Source: an uncultured Rhodospirillaceae bacterium
Lineage (GTDB): Bacteria; Pseudomonadota; Alphaproteobacteria; Rhodospirillales; Magnetospirillaceae
Length of the DNA: 50,907 bases
Direction: 5' to 3'
Assembly: GCA_903899885.1 (NCBI GenBank)
Contig: CAIULK010000150.1
Location: 1-50,907, forward strand
In this document: piece by piece, positions 21,724-29,023 of the stretch
Numbering within the stretch: position 1 is the first letter of the stretch
Layout: every line of letters starts with the position of its first letter
Program-made: the position numbers and the translations under genes
The notes under the pieces: generated by a model
Seen by the model: the letters and a program-made list of their open reading frames with translations, nothing else
The model's database searches: none
Told to the model about the DNA's origin: nothing

Positions 21724-23057
21724 GGCCCGGCCATTTCACCCGCCAGCGAGTTTGGGTGAACGGCGGTGATGCGCACCGGCATCACCCGCCCCAGGAATTC
21801 GGCGCCGTTTTCGACGTGAACCGGCTGCATGAAGGGCGAGCGGCCCACCACTTGCCCCGGATGACGGCCCGGACGATCGAACAGCACCGCCATGGTGGTG
21901 CCGACACAGGACGCGTTGAAGGCGCGGGTTTGTTCGCTCAGCAGGGCTTGCAGCCGGGCCAGGCGTTCCTCCTTGATGCGTTCGGCGACTTGACCGGGCA
22001 TCGAGCTGGCCGGCGTGCCCGGCCGCGCGCTGTATTTGAAGGAATAGGCCTGCACGAACCCGACCTCGCGCACCAGATCCATGGTCTCCTCGAAATCCGC
22101 GTCGGTTTCGCCGGGAAAGCCGACGATGAAGTCGGACGACAGCGCCAGGCCGGGCCGTGCCCGGCGCAACCGCTCGGCCAGCGCGAAATAGTCCTCGCGG
22201 TCGTGGCCCCGGTTCATCGCGGTCAACACCCGGTCCGACCCGGCTTGCACCGGCAGATGCAGATAGGGCATCAACTTGGGCTCTTCCCCGAACAGATCCA
22301 CCAGTTCCATGTCCAAATCGGCGGGATGCGAGGTGGTGTAGCGCAAACGCTCGATCCCCCCAATCCGCGCCAAGCGGCGGATCAGCCCGGCCAACCGCAG
22401 GCCCACTTGGTCTTCCCAGGCGCTGACATTCTGCCCCAGCAAGGTGATCTCGACCACGCCCTGGCCGGCCAGGGCCTCGGCCTCGGCCAGGATCTTGTCT
22501 TGCGGACGCGAATATTCGGCCCCCCGGGTGTAGGGCACGACGCAATAGGTGCAGAATTTGTCGCAGCCTTCCTGGATCGACAGAAACGCCGCCGCGCCCT
22601 CGGCCTTCGGTTCGGGCAGGAAATCGAATTTCGGTTCCGGCGACAGCGCGGTGTCGAGCACTTGGCCCTCGCCACGCGCCGCCTTGGCGACCATCTCGGG
22701 CAGCCGGTGATAGGTTTGCGGCCCCAGCACGATATCGACATAGGGGGCGCGGCGCATCACCTCCTCGCCATCGGCCTGGGCGACGCATCCAGCCACCGCC
22801 AGCAGGAAGCCCCGTTTCATTTTCAAGGCGCGCAACCGGCCCAGTTCCGAGAACACCTTCTCCGCCGCCTTTTCGCGGATGTGACAGGTGTTCAAGATCA
22901 CCATGTCGGCATCCTCGGCCGTGTCGGTCGGCCCGAAGCCGTGCGGCGCCAGAACATCGGCCATCCGCGCCGAATCGTAGACGTTCATTTGGCAACCGTA
23001 GGTTTTCACGAACAGCTTGCGCGGAGGCTTGGGGATCAGGGTGGCGGTGTCGGTCAC
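21720..23057 (-). CDS. miaB: tRNA-2-methylthio-N6-dimethylallyladenosine synthase
   Basis: This radical-SAM methylthiotransferase adds the ms2 group to i6A37 of tRNA. The GTG at 23057 overlaps the stop of the upstream gene as GTGA and gives 445 aa. The N-terminal cluster cysteines are Cys22 (YGCQMN), Cys58 and Cys91. The radical-SAM cluster is CDKFCTYC (Cys165, Cys169, Cys172), and a TRAM domain follows at the C-terminus. The open frame begins 14 codons earlier, but those residues overlap the previous gene. Confidence 0.96.
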   Translation of the reverse strand: MTDTATLIPKPPRKLFVKTYGCQMNVYDSARMADVLAPHGFGPTDTAEDADMVILNTCHIREKAAEKVFSELGRLRALKMKRGFLLAVAGCVAQADGEEVMRRAPYVDIVLGPQTYHRLPEMVAKAARGEGQVLDTALSPEPKFDFLPEPKAEGAAAFLSIQEGCDKFCTYCVVPYTRGAEYSRPQDKILAEAEALAGQGVVEITLLGQNVSAWEDQVGLRLAGLIRRLARIGGIERLRYTTSHPADLDMELVDLFGEEPKLMPYLHLPVQAGSDRVLTAMNRGHDREDYFALAERLRRARPGLALSSDFIVGFPGETDADFEETMDLVREVGFVQAYSFKYSARPGTPASSMPGQVAERIKEERLARLQALLSEQTRAFNASCVGTTMAVLFDRPGRHPGQVVGRSPFMQPVHVENGAEFLGRVMPVRITAVHPNSLAGEMAGP

Positions 23058-23536
23058 GGCTTCGCCTTGTGTTTGGGTTTCGCCGCCACCACCGGGCACG
23101 GATCGCCGTCATAGGGCATGCCGATCGCCGCCGCCGCGAAGGCGGGCAATCTAGCGGGTGCCAGATCCGCCAGTTCTTCCAGCCGCCGGGTCGAGACACC
23201 GCAATAATCGTCGATATGCGAGCTGCGCAATTGCGCCTCGTTCGACAGTTCGGTCATGTAGCGGTCGACCGCCGCCGCCCCCTTGCCGCGCCGGGCGAAC
23301 AGCGCCCTCAGCTCGGCGGCGTTTTGATTGAGGGCCGCGTTGGAACGGTGCAGGAATTCGCCGTACAACCCCCGGACGTCGGCACCGGTTCCCTGGCATT
23401 TCAGGGCCGCCACCATCGCTTCGACCTGAACCTGGCGGACTTGGCGCGCCGACAGTTCGGCCGGGCTATCGCACACGGCGGCCCAGGCGGCCCAGGGTGC
23501 GGCCAAAACGGCAACAACGATCAAGCGACGCAGCAC
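23054..23536 (-). CDS. Hypothetical exported protein
   Basis: The 160 aa product has a clean signal peptide (about 1-19, ending in AWA). Mature cysteines near residues 22, 47, 111 and 147 could form two disulfides. It ends in a lysine-rich tail (KPKHKAKP). No family is recognised. It heads the coupled chain to miaB, phoH, ybeY, corC and lnt, sharing a GTGA overlap with miaB, so it is probably co-transcribed with them although its role looks envelope-related. Confidence 0.8.
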   Translation of the reverse strand: MLRRLIVVAVLAAPWAAWAAVCDSPAELSARQVRQVQVEAMVAALKCQGTGADVRGLYGEFLHRSNAALNQNAAELRALFARRGKGAAAVDRYMTELSNEAQLRSSHIDDYCGVSTRRLEELADLAPARLPAFAAAAIGMPYDGDPCPVVAAKPKHKAKP

Positions 23537-23601
23537 GAAAAACCCTCCGCTCTTGGAAAAAACAGATCCGGGCGCAGTGTCGTCTCAGCGCGTCCCAAAG
23601 A

Positions 23602-24609
23602 TCAAGCCCGAACACCCAGGGGCCGCAGATGGTCCAGGAATTGGCGGGCCACCTCGTCCCACGAGAAGCGTTCGGCATGCGCGCGGCAAGCGGCGGGCGG
23701 GATGTTCAAGGCGGCCAGCGCCGCCTCGCGCAGGTTCCACGACAGAACACCGACCGGGGCGCCAGCGACCACGTCCTCGGGACCGGGCACCGGAAAAGCC
23801 GCGACCGGCACGCCGGACGCCAGGGCTTCCAACATCACCAGCCCAAAGGTGTCGGTTTGGCTGGGAAACACGAAGGCATCGGCCGCCGCGAAGTAACGCG
23901 ACAATTCGTCGTCACCGTTGGCGATGCGCCAGTGGACGTGCGGATAGCGGTGCATCAGCCCCGCCCGCGCCGGACCGTCGCCGACCACCAGCTTCGAGCC
24001 CGGCAAATCCAAATCCAGGAACGCCGGCAAATTCTTTTCCACCGCCACCCGGCCGACATAGGCGAACAACGGGCGGGGCAGATCGACGAAATCCTTGGGG
24101 TAAGGGCGGAACACCGCCGTATCGACGCCGTGGCACCAGGTGACCGCGTTGGTGAACCCCCAGGCTTCCAACTCCTCGCGCACCGAGGGCGACGGGCACA
24201 ACACCGCCGATGACGGCCTGTGGAAGCGGCGCATCAAGGCATAGGGCCATGCCAACGGCACGCCCGTGCGCGCGCGCAGATATTCCGGGAACTTGGTGTG
24301 ATAGGCGGTGGTGAACGGATGGCCGTGCTTCAAGCACCACGCCCGGCCCGCCCAACCCAGCGGCCCTTCCGCCACCAAATGCACGGCGTGCGGCGCAAAG
24401 GCTTCGAGGCGGCGGCGCAGCCGCGCCTTCGGGAACAAGCTGAGCGGAATCTCGGAATAGCCCGGCAACGGCATGGTGACGAAGCCGCCGGGCTCGATCA
24501 CCGCGACTTCGTGGCCCAAACGGGTCAGAGTTTTGACCAAGGTGGCGTTAACCCGAACGACCCCATTGCGCTGGGGGGCCCAGGCATCTGTTACGAAAGC
24601 GATGCGCAT
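23602..24609 (-). CDS. Glycosyltransferase, GT4 family
   Basis: The 335 aa protein has the GT-B form. The N-terminal half starts RIAFVTDAWAPQRNGVVR, typical for family 4 enzymes. The C-terminal half holds the nucleotide-sugar site with GRVAVEKN, VGDGP and FPSQTDTFGLVMLEALASGVPVAAF, where the E-x7-E motif lies. It resembles the mannosyltransferase/digalactosyl-lipid group, so a membrane-lipid or envelope sugar acceptor is possible, but donor and acceptor are not shown by the sequence. It stands alone, with 65 bases before the downstream gene and no overlap. Confidence 0.9.
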   Translation of the reverse strand: MRIAFVTDAWAPQRNGVVRVNATLVKTLTRLGHEVAVIEPGGFVTMPLPGYSEIPLSLFPKARLRRRLEAFAPHAVHLVAEGPLGWAGRAWCLKHGHPFTTAYHTKFPEYLRARTGVPLAWPYALMRRFHRPSSAVLCPSPSVREELEAWGFTNAVTWCHGVDTAVFRPYPKDFVDLPRPLFAYVGRVAVEKNLPAFLDLDLPGSKLVVGDGPARAGLMHRYPHVHWRIANGDDELSRYFAAADAFVFPSQTDTFGLVMLEALASGVPVAAFPVPGPEDVVAGAPVGVLSWNLREAALAALNIPPAACRAHAERFSWDEVARQFLDHLRPLGVRA

Positions 24610-24696
24610 GGGGATTGGCTAACCATGGACGGTTTCCAGCGCAAGTGACGGAACCATGACATTAAACGCGAACGGGGGACCGGCGGCGTTGCCTTA

Positions 24697-24921
24697 TCAC
24701 TCGGCTGCGGGCGGGGCCGGATGGCGGGCTGCGGGAACGGCGGCAAGATGGGTCGGGATCAAGGCGTTGATGGTATGCCGTTGCCCGTCAAGGCGAGCCT
24801 CGACCGCGACGAGGCGGCGGTCAAGGGAATCCAAACGGGCATTCACCGCTTTGAACTCGGACGCCATCACGGCAAAACCGGACTCAATCAGTTGGCGCAA
24901 TTCCGCGATATCCTTACTCAT
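24697..24921 (-). CDS. Small coiled-coil protein
   Basis: The 74 aa product starts at the ATG at 24921 (MSKDIAEL). Residues about 5-52 show a heptad pattern (FKAVNARLDSLDRRLVAVEA), a predicted coiled coil. An Ala/Pro-rich tail follows. I recognise no family. The open frame reaches 24957, but those first residues do not look coding. It lies just outside the rlmN remnant that marks the edge of the arsenic island. Confidence 0.6.
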   Translation of the reverse strand: MSKDIAELRQLIESGFAVMASEFKAVNARLDSLDRRLVAVEARLDGQRHTINALIPTHLAAVPAARHPAPPAAE

Positions 24922-24984
24922 GCCCCAGTCTCCTTGATCGGGACATAACAATACCACACGCGCGGGTGCCTTAAGGAGCCTTTA

Positions 24985-25073
24985 TCACGCCGCGATCCCC
25001 GCCGCCAAGCTGGCCTTATCCCGCGACGGGCGTTCGCGTCGGCCTTCCGGGCGCAATTGACCGCGGGTGGCCG
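24985..25073 (-). pseudogene. Detached 3' end of a second rlmN copy
   Basis: The 81 bases at 24993-25073 match 26989-27069, the 3' end of the intact rlmN, in the same orientation with about 15 differences (roughly 81% identity by hand). On the minus strand they read as an RlmN-like C-terminus (GQLRPEGRRERPSRDKASL) ending in a stop at 24985; the intact gene reads [19 protein letters not shown]. Nothing of the catalytic part is present. It marks one edge of the arsR-arsC-pstS segment. Confidence 0.8.
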
Positions 25074-25104
25074 GCTTGCATTCGAGGCACGGTTCATATA
25101 CGTG

Positions 25105-25128
25105 TCATTTTCTCAATCAACGAAATGA
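25105..25128 (+). promoter_or_regulatory. Probable ArsR operator
   Basis: TCATTT (25105-25110) and AAATGA (25123-25128) form a dyad in an AT-rich stretch, 16 bases before the arsR start. Operators of this form, covering the promoter of arsR itself, are usual for ArsR/SmtB repressors. The binding is inferred. Confidence 0.45.
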
Positions 25129-25143
25129 TGGTATCGTTTCAAC

Positions 25144-25563
25144 ATGCTCGAGACCTTCGAAACCGTATCCAAAGCCATCGCCGACCCCAGCCGGGTGCGC
25201 GTCCTGAAACTTCTGGAAGGCGGTGAGTTGTGCGTCTGCCAGATCGCCACGGTCCTGGACCTTGCGGCCGCCACCACGTCCAAGCATCTGGCCGTGCTGA
25301 AAACCGCGGGACTGCTCCAGCAACGGCGCGACGGCAAGTGGGCGTATTACCGGCTCGCCGAACGCACACTCAACGCGTATGCGCCATCCTTCCTCGCCCT
25401 GGTCAGGGCATCCTTGAAGGACGATCCGACCGTCGCCGAGGATCTCCGCTTGCTGGAAATCGTCAACGCGGTGCCGCTCAAGATTCTTTGCGGCCAGGGC
25501 CGCGCCGCTCTCGGTCCGAATGCTCGTATCGATGAAACGACATCCTGCTGTGGAGGACCTTGA
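25144..25563 (+). CDS. arsR: ArsR-family arsenic-responsive repressor
   Basis: The 139 aa winged-helix protein has the arsenite-binding ELCVCQI at the start of the recognition-helix region (Cys30, Cys32), HTH residues AATTSKHLAVL, and a C-terminal Cys pair in SCCGGP (Cys135, Cys136) that could add a further metalloid ligand. It should repress its own operon until arsenite binds. Its stop overlaps the arsC start as TGATG. Base composition is less GC-rich than the flanking genes. Confidence 0.93.
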   Translation: MLETFETVSKAIADPSRVRVLKLLEGGELCVCQIATVLDLAAATTSKHLAVLKTAGLLQQRRDGKWAYYRLAERTLNAYAPSFLALVRASLKDDPTVAEDLRLLEIVNAVPLKILCGQGRAALGPNARIDETTSCCGGP

Positions 25564-26063
25564 TGAGCGAGAAGACCTACAATGTCTTGTTCCTGTGCAC
25601 CGGCAATTCGGCGCGCAGCATCATGGCGGAATGTATCCTTTCCCGCGTCGGGGCGGGCAAGTTCCGTGCGTTCAGCGCGGGCAGTCACCCCAAGGGGGCG
25701 CTTCACGCCGAGACCGAGACGATGTTGAGGCAAGTGGGCTACGACACATCCGGTCTTCGCTCGAAATCCTGGGAGGAATTCTCTGGTCCAGACGCGCCCA
25801 AAATGGACTTCGTATTCACGGTCTGCGACGACGCCGCAGGCGAGATTTGTCCGGCCTGGCCCGGCCAGCCGATGACCGCCCATTGGGGCGTCCCCGACCC
25901 AGCCGCCATTGAGGCGGTCGGGGCGATGCGGGGGCTTAAACTGGCCGATATTTACCGCATGCTCGACCGCCGGATCAGCATCTTCGCCAGCCTCCGATTG
26001 GAAAAGCTGAATAAATTGTCCCTTAAGAACAAGCTCGATGAAATCGGCACGGATAAGGACTGA
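25563..26063 (+). CDS. arsC: Arsenate reductase, thioredoxin-coupled LMW-phosphatase type
   Basis: This enzyme reduces arsenate to arsenite. The 166 aa protein has the phosphatase-like loop CTGNSARS (Cys12, Arg18). The redox cysteines Cys88 and Cys96 (VCDDAAGEIC) match the pair that thioredoxin regenerates in the S. aureus-type enzyme. A GGAGG ribosome site is seven bases before the ATG; the upstream TTG would add only one residue. No arsenite efflux gene (arsB or acr3) is present in the window, so export of the product must rely on genes elsewhere. Confidence 0.94.
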   Translation: MSEKTYNVLFLCTGNSARSIMAECILSRVGAGKFRAFSAGSHPKGALHAETETMLRQVGYDTSGLRSKSWEEFSGPDAPKMDFVFTVCDDAAGEICPAWPGQPMTAHWGVPDPAAIEAVGAMRGLKLADIYRMLDRRISIFASLRLEKLNKLSLKNKLDEIGTDKD

Positions 26064-26133
26064 CCGCCTGTCGATGGCGGGAAACTCTTATCGTCGCTTT
26101 TAGTTCCCCACTCGCCAGACAATGAGGGAAATC

Positions 26134-26895
26134 ATGAGCCGTAAACCGTTGTTGATCGCCTTGATGTTTCTTTTGGCTGCATCCGCGCGAGCGGGCGAGA
26201 CGCCGACGGTTCGCGTCGATGGCTCGACGACCGTGACCAACGCCGTTTTTTCGCCTCATAAGAAAAAAGAGATCGAAACCGCGGCGAACGTGTCAATCGA
26301 CCTGTATCCCTCCTCGTCCGGCAAGGGGGTGGAGGCATTACTCTACGGGCACACCGATATCGCCATGATTTCCACCGATTTGGCCGAAGTCCTTGCCAAG
26401 CTCAAGGCGGACGGTGTCAACGGGGAGATTCCCTTGCAGACCACGGAAATCGGGCGTTCGCAGGTCGTTTTCGTCGTCAATCCGGCGAATTCCGTGCGCA
26501 GACTTACATCCGAGCAATTGAAAGGCATTTTCAGCGGCGCAATTACCAATTGGAAGGATGTCGGAGGATCGGATGCCGTTATCCAGGTTTTCGCCGAAAG
26601 CCCGAATGGGGCGATGCGCACGCTGATTGAAGACAATCTGCTGCACGCACCGCTTCCCCAGACGGTCCAGGCAACGAAACGGGCGACCGAGATCCCGTAC
26701 TACGTCGCCCATGACCCCAGCGCCATCGGCTTCGTCAGCTCCATCCTGGCTCCTGACTACCGGGCGGGTACCGTCGCCGTGGACAGCGACGTGAAACTGG
26801 TTCAGCGGCTGATCTTGGTGACCAAACCGGATGCAAAGCCCGAGGTATCGAGGGTCGTTGCCTCGGCTGAAAAAACCGCCCACGAAGATCGCTGA
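26134..26895 (+). CDS. PstS-like phosphate/oxyanion-binding protein of the arsenic island
   Basis: The 253 aa protein has a signal peptide (about 1-20, LLIALMFLLAASARA) and a PBP-like domain. The phosphate-binding loops are recognisable: VDGSTTV near the start, SSSGKGVEAL, and the typical block LTSEQLKGIFSGAITNWKDVGG. The start at 26134 is preceded by GAGGGA; an ATG at 26122 is less well placed. No permease or ATPase gene is nearby, so it may serve a remote transporter or act as a periplasmic sensor of phosphate or arsenate. The neighbours arsR and arsC support an oxyanion link. Confidence 0.82.
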   Translation: MSRKPLLIALMFLLAASARAGETPTVRVDGSTTVTNAVFSPHKKKEIETAANVSIDLYPSSSGKGVEALLYGHTDIAMISTDLAEVLAKLKADGVNGEIPLQTTEIGRSQVVFVVNPANSVRRLTSEQLKGIFSGAITNWKDVGGSDAVIQVFAESPNGAMRTLIEDNLLHAPLPQTVQATKRATEIPYYVAHDPSAIGFVSSILAPDYRAGTVAVDSDVKLVQRLILVTKPDAKPEVSRVVASAEKTAHEDR

Positions 26896-26921
26896 GGTAT
26901 CTGTCTCCTATCCGGATCACG

Positions 26922-26937
26922 AAAACCCCGAAAGGGG
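26922..26937 (-). terminator. Short terminator-like hairpin between pstS-like gene and rlmN
   Basis: CCCC-GAAA-GGGG (26926-26937) reads on the minus strand as a GC stem followed by TTTTC, 35 bases after the rlmN stop. The stem is only four base pairs, so strength is doubtful. Confidence 0.4.
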
Positions 26938-26971
26938 CAAGGGCGCCCGTGCCGGGACCGGGGAACAAGGA

Positions 26972-28085
26972 TCACCCGTGATCGTCGGCGATCCCCGCCG
27001 CCAAGCGGGCCTTGTGGCGCGACAGGCGTTCGCGCTGGCTTTCCGAACGCAGCTGACCGCAGGCGGCCAGGATGTCGCGGCCGCGCGGGGCGCGGATCGG
27101 CGCGGAATAACCGGCGTCTTGGATGAAGTCGGAAAAGCGGCGCACGGTGGCGGTGTCGGAGCATTCGAAGCCGCAGCCCGGCCACGGGTTAAAGGGGATC
27201 AGGTTGAATTTGGCGGGCAGGCCCTTGATCAAAGTCAGCAGGGCTTGCGCATCGGCCAACGAGTCGTTGACCCCCTTCAGCATGACGTACTCGAAGGTGA
27301 TCCGCCGGGAATTCGAGGCGCCGGGATAGTCGCGGCAGGCCCGCATCAACTCGGCCAGCGGATACTTCTTGTTGATCGGCATCAACTGGTCGCGCAACTC
27401 GTCGGTGACCGCGTGCAGCGACACCGCCAGATTGACCCCCCAATTCCTCGCCCAGGCGCGCCATCATCGGCACCACGCCCGAGGTCGATACCGTGATCCG
27501 GCGCTTCGAGATGCCGATGCCGTCGCCGTCCATCAAGATTTTACAGGCGGTGGCGACCGCGTCGAAATTATACAGGGGCTCGCCCATCCCCATCATCACG
27601 ACGTTCGACAACTGACGCGCCCCGTCGTCCGGGGTCGGCCATTCGCCGTAAGCGTCGCGCGCCGCCAAAAACTGACCAACGATTTCCCCGGCGGTCAGAT
27701 TGCGGACCAGCAATTGCGTGCCGGTGTGGCAAAAGCGGCAGGTCAGCGTGCAGCCGATCTGACACGACAGGCAGACCGTGCCGCGCCCTTCCTCCGAATC
27801 GGGGATATAGACGGTTTCGGCCTGATGCCCATCCTCGAAGCCGAACAGCCATTTGCGGGTGCCGTCGTCCGACAGCGGATCGGCGACCACCGATGGGCGG
27901 CCGACCCGGTAATGCTCGGCCAATTTGGCCTGCATCACCTTCGAGATCGAACTCATCTTGGAAAAATCGGTTTCGCCCCGATTATACAGCCAGTGCCACA
28001 GCTGCTTGGCGCGGAAGGGCTTTTCGCCGATCGACGCCATTTCGGCGATCAACTCCGACCGGCTTAGGCCGACCAGATCCTTCAC
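26972..28085 (-). CDS. rlmN: 23S rRNA / tRNA (adenine-C2)-methyltransferase RlmN, frameshifted
   Basis: This radical-SAM enzyme makes m2A2503 in 23S rRNA and m2A37 in tRNA. The cluster motif CTLTCRFC and the family regions [20 protein letters not shown] and [13 protein letters not shown] are present. After LGEELG the frame is lost. Removing one base from the C6 run at 27436-27441 restores [26 protein letters not shown] and the gene ends at 26972 (370 aa). The GTG at 28085 overlaps the upstream stop as GTGA. Its 3' end is one of the direct repeats around the arsenic island. Confidence 0.94.
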
Positions 28086-28600
28086 CGCTTGACACCGCAC
28101 GCCTTGTCGATGGCGGCCAGGGCTTGGGGAAATCCGTCCAACGACACGGTATCGGCGACCGGCTTGCCCTTGACCGGCACCGCATGCACCACCAGCTCAT
28201 GCGCGGTCTTCTTGGTCATCGCGGCCAAAACCTGCTTGTCGGCGCCGTTCTGCTTGGTCCAGGCGCTCACCCCTTGGGCAAAGAAGGCGAATTTGTTTTT
28301 CTCGATCGCCACCTCGATCGCGCCGTTGGGCTTGAAGTCATAGGCGCCGTTCAGCGACACCTCGCCCGGGCTTTTGGGACGATGGGTAACGGCCACCGCC
28401 GTCGGGGCGCGGCCTTTTTCGCCGCCCTGAGTCTTGACGGCCGCCGTGGTCGCGTAACAGACCTTGGCCTTCTTGGCGCCGGTTTCCCAGGCTTGCCACG
28501 CGCCGAAGTTACCCAGCCGTTTCGGCGCGTCGGCCGCTTGGGCCACGGCGCATCCGACGAACAAAGCGGCCAGAACCGCCGCGACACGAACCCAAATCAT
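28082..28600 (-). CDS. Invasion-associated locus B (IalB)-like exported protein
   Basis: The 172 aa product has a signal peptide ending in AQAAD (about 1-24). The mature part follows the IalB pattern: GAWQAWETGAKKAKVCYA, then HRPKSPGEVSLNGAYDF with an Arg/Pro turn and a later VHAVPVKGKP block. In alphaproteobacteria such proteins are periplasmic and poorly understood; invasion is not implied. It lies 12 bases after the receiver gene and shares a GTGA overlap with rlmN. Confidence 0.78.
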   Translation of the reverse strand: MIWVRVAAVLAALFVGCAVAQAADAPKRLGNFGAWQAWETGAKKAKVCYATTAAVKTQGGEKGRAPTAVAVTHRPKSPGEVSLNGAYDFKPNGAIEVAIEKNKFAFFAQGVSAWTKQNGADKQVLAAMTKKTAHELVVHAVPVKGKPVADTVSLDGFPQALAAIDKACGVKR

Positions 28601-28612
28601 GCGTTATCCCGT

Positions 28613-29002
28613 TTAATGCACCTCGGCCTGGAGGCCGACCTCGTTCAACACCTCGACCAGACGCTCCCGCGTGATCGGCTTGACCAGCAGCGCGTCGAAC
28701 CCAAAGTCGAGGAAGCTGCGCCGGTCCTCGGGTTGGGCGTGCGCCGTGTAGGCGATCACCTTGATATCGTCGCCGATGTCGTCGCGGATGCGCTGGCAAA
28801 CCTCGTGCCCGCTCATGCGGGGCATGCTGATGTCCAGCAACACAACGGTCACCCGCTTTTCGGACAGGAAGGACAACGCCTTTTCCCCGTCCTCGCTGGC
28901 CGCCACCGTCCAACCCAGTTTTTCCAGCATCCGCGCCGCGATCAGCCGGTTGACGAGATCGTCATCGACCACCAGCGCATCATGTGTGATCAGACTTGCC
29001 AT
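28613..29002 (-). CDS. Stand-alone response-regulator receiver domain
   Basis: The 129 aa protein is a CheY-like receiver and nothing more. Acidic pocket residues lie at 13-15 (VVDDD), the phospho-acceptor is Asp57 (LLDISMP), a Thr/Ala switch is in AYTAHAQ, and the conserved Lys is in LLVKPI. No output domain is present, so it acts by protein contact or as a phosphate relay. It follows the membrane histidine kinase gene by 21 bases, the likely cognate; the second kinase across the divergent promoter is another possible donor. Confidence 0.9.
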   Translation of the reverse strand: MASLITHDALVVDDDLVNRLIAARMLEKLGWTVAASEDGEKALSFLSEKRVTVVLLDISMPRMSGHEVCQRIRDDIGDDIKVIAYTAHAQPEDRRSFLDFGFDALLVKPITRERLVEVLNEVGLQAEVH

Positions 29003-29023
29003 CTTTCTGATGCCTCCACCCGG

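Noticed and set aside
21591-23114. 507-codon plus-strand frame over miaB
   Set aside because: It is antisense to an intact MiaB with all six cluster cysteines.
24961-25080. A new gene or small RNA in the gap before arsR
   Set aside because: The stretch is explained by its match to the rlmN 3' end and shows no other start or ribosome site.
25440-26063. arsB/acr3-type exporter hidden in another frame of the arsenic island
   Set aside because: No frame there encodes a run of hydrophobic helices; all space is used by arsR, arsC and the PstS-like gene.
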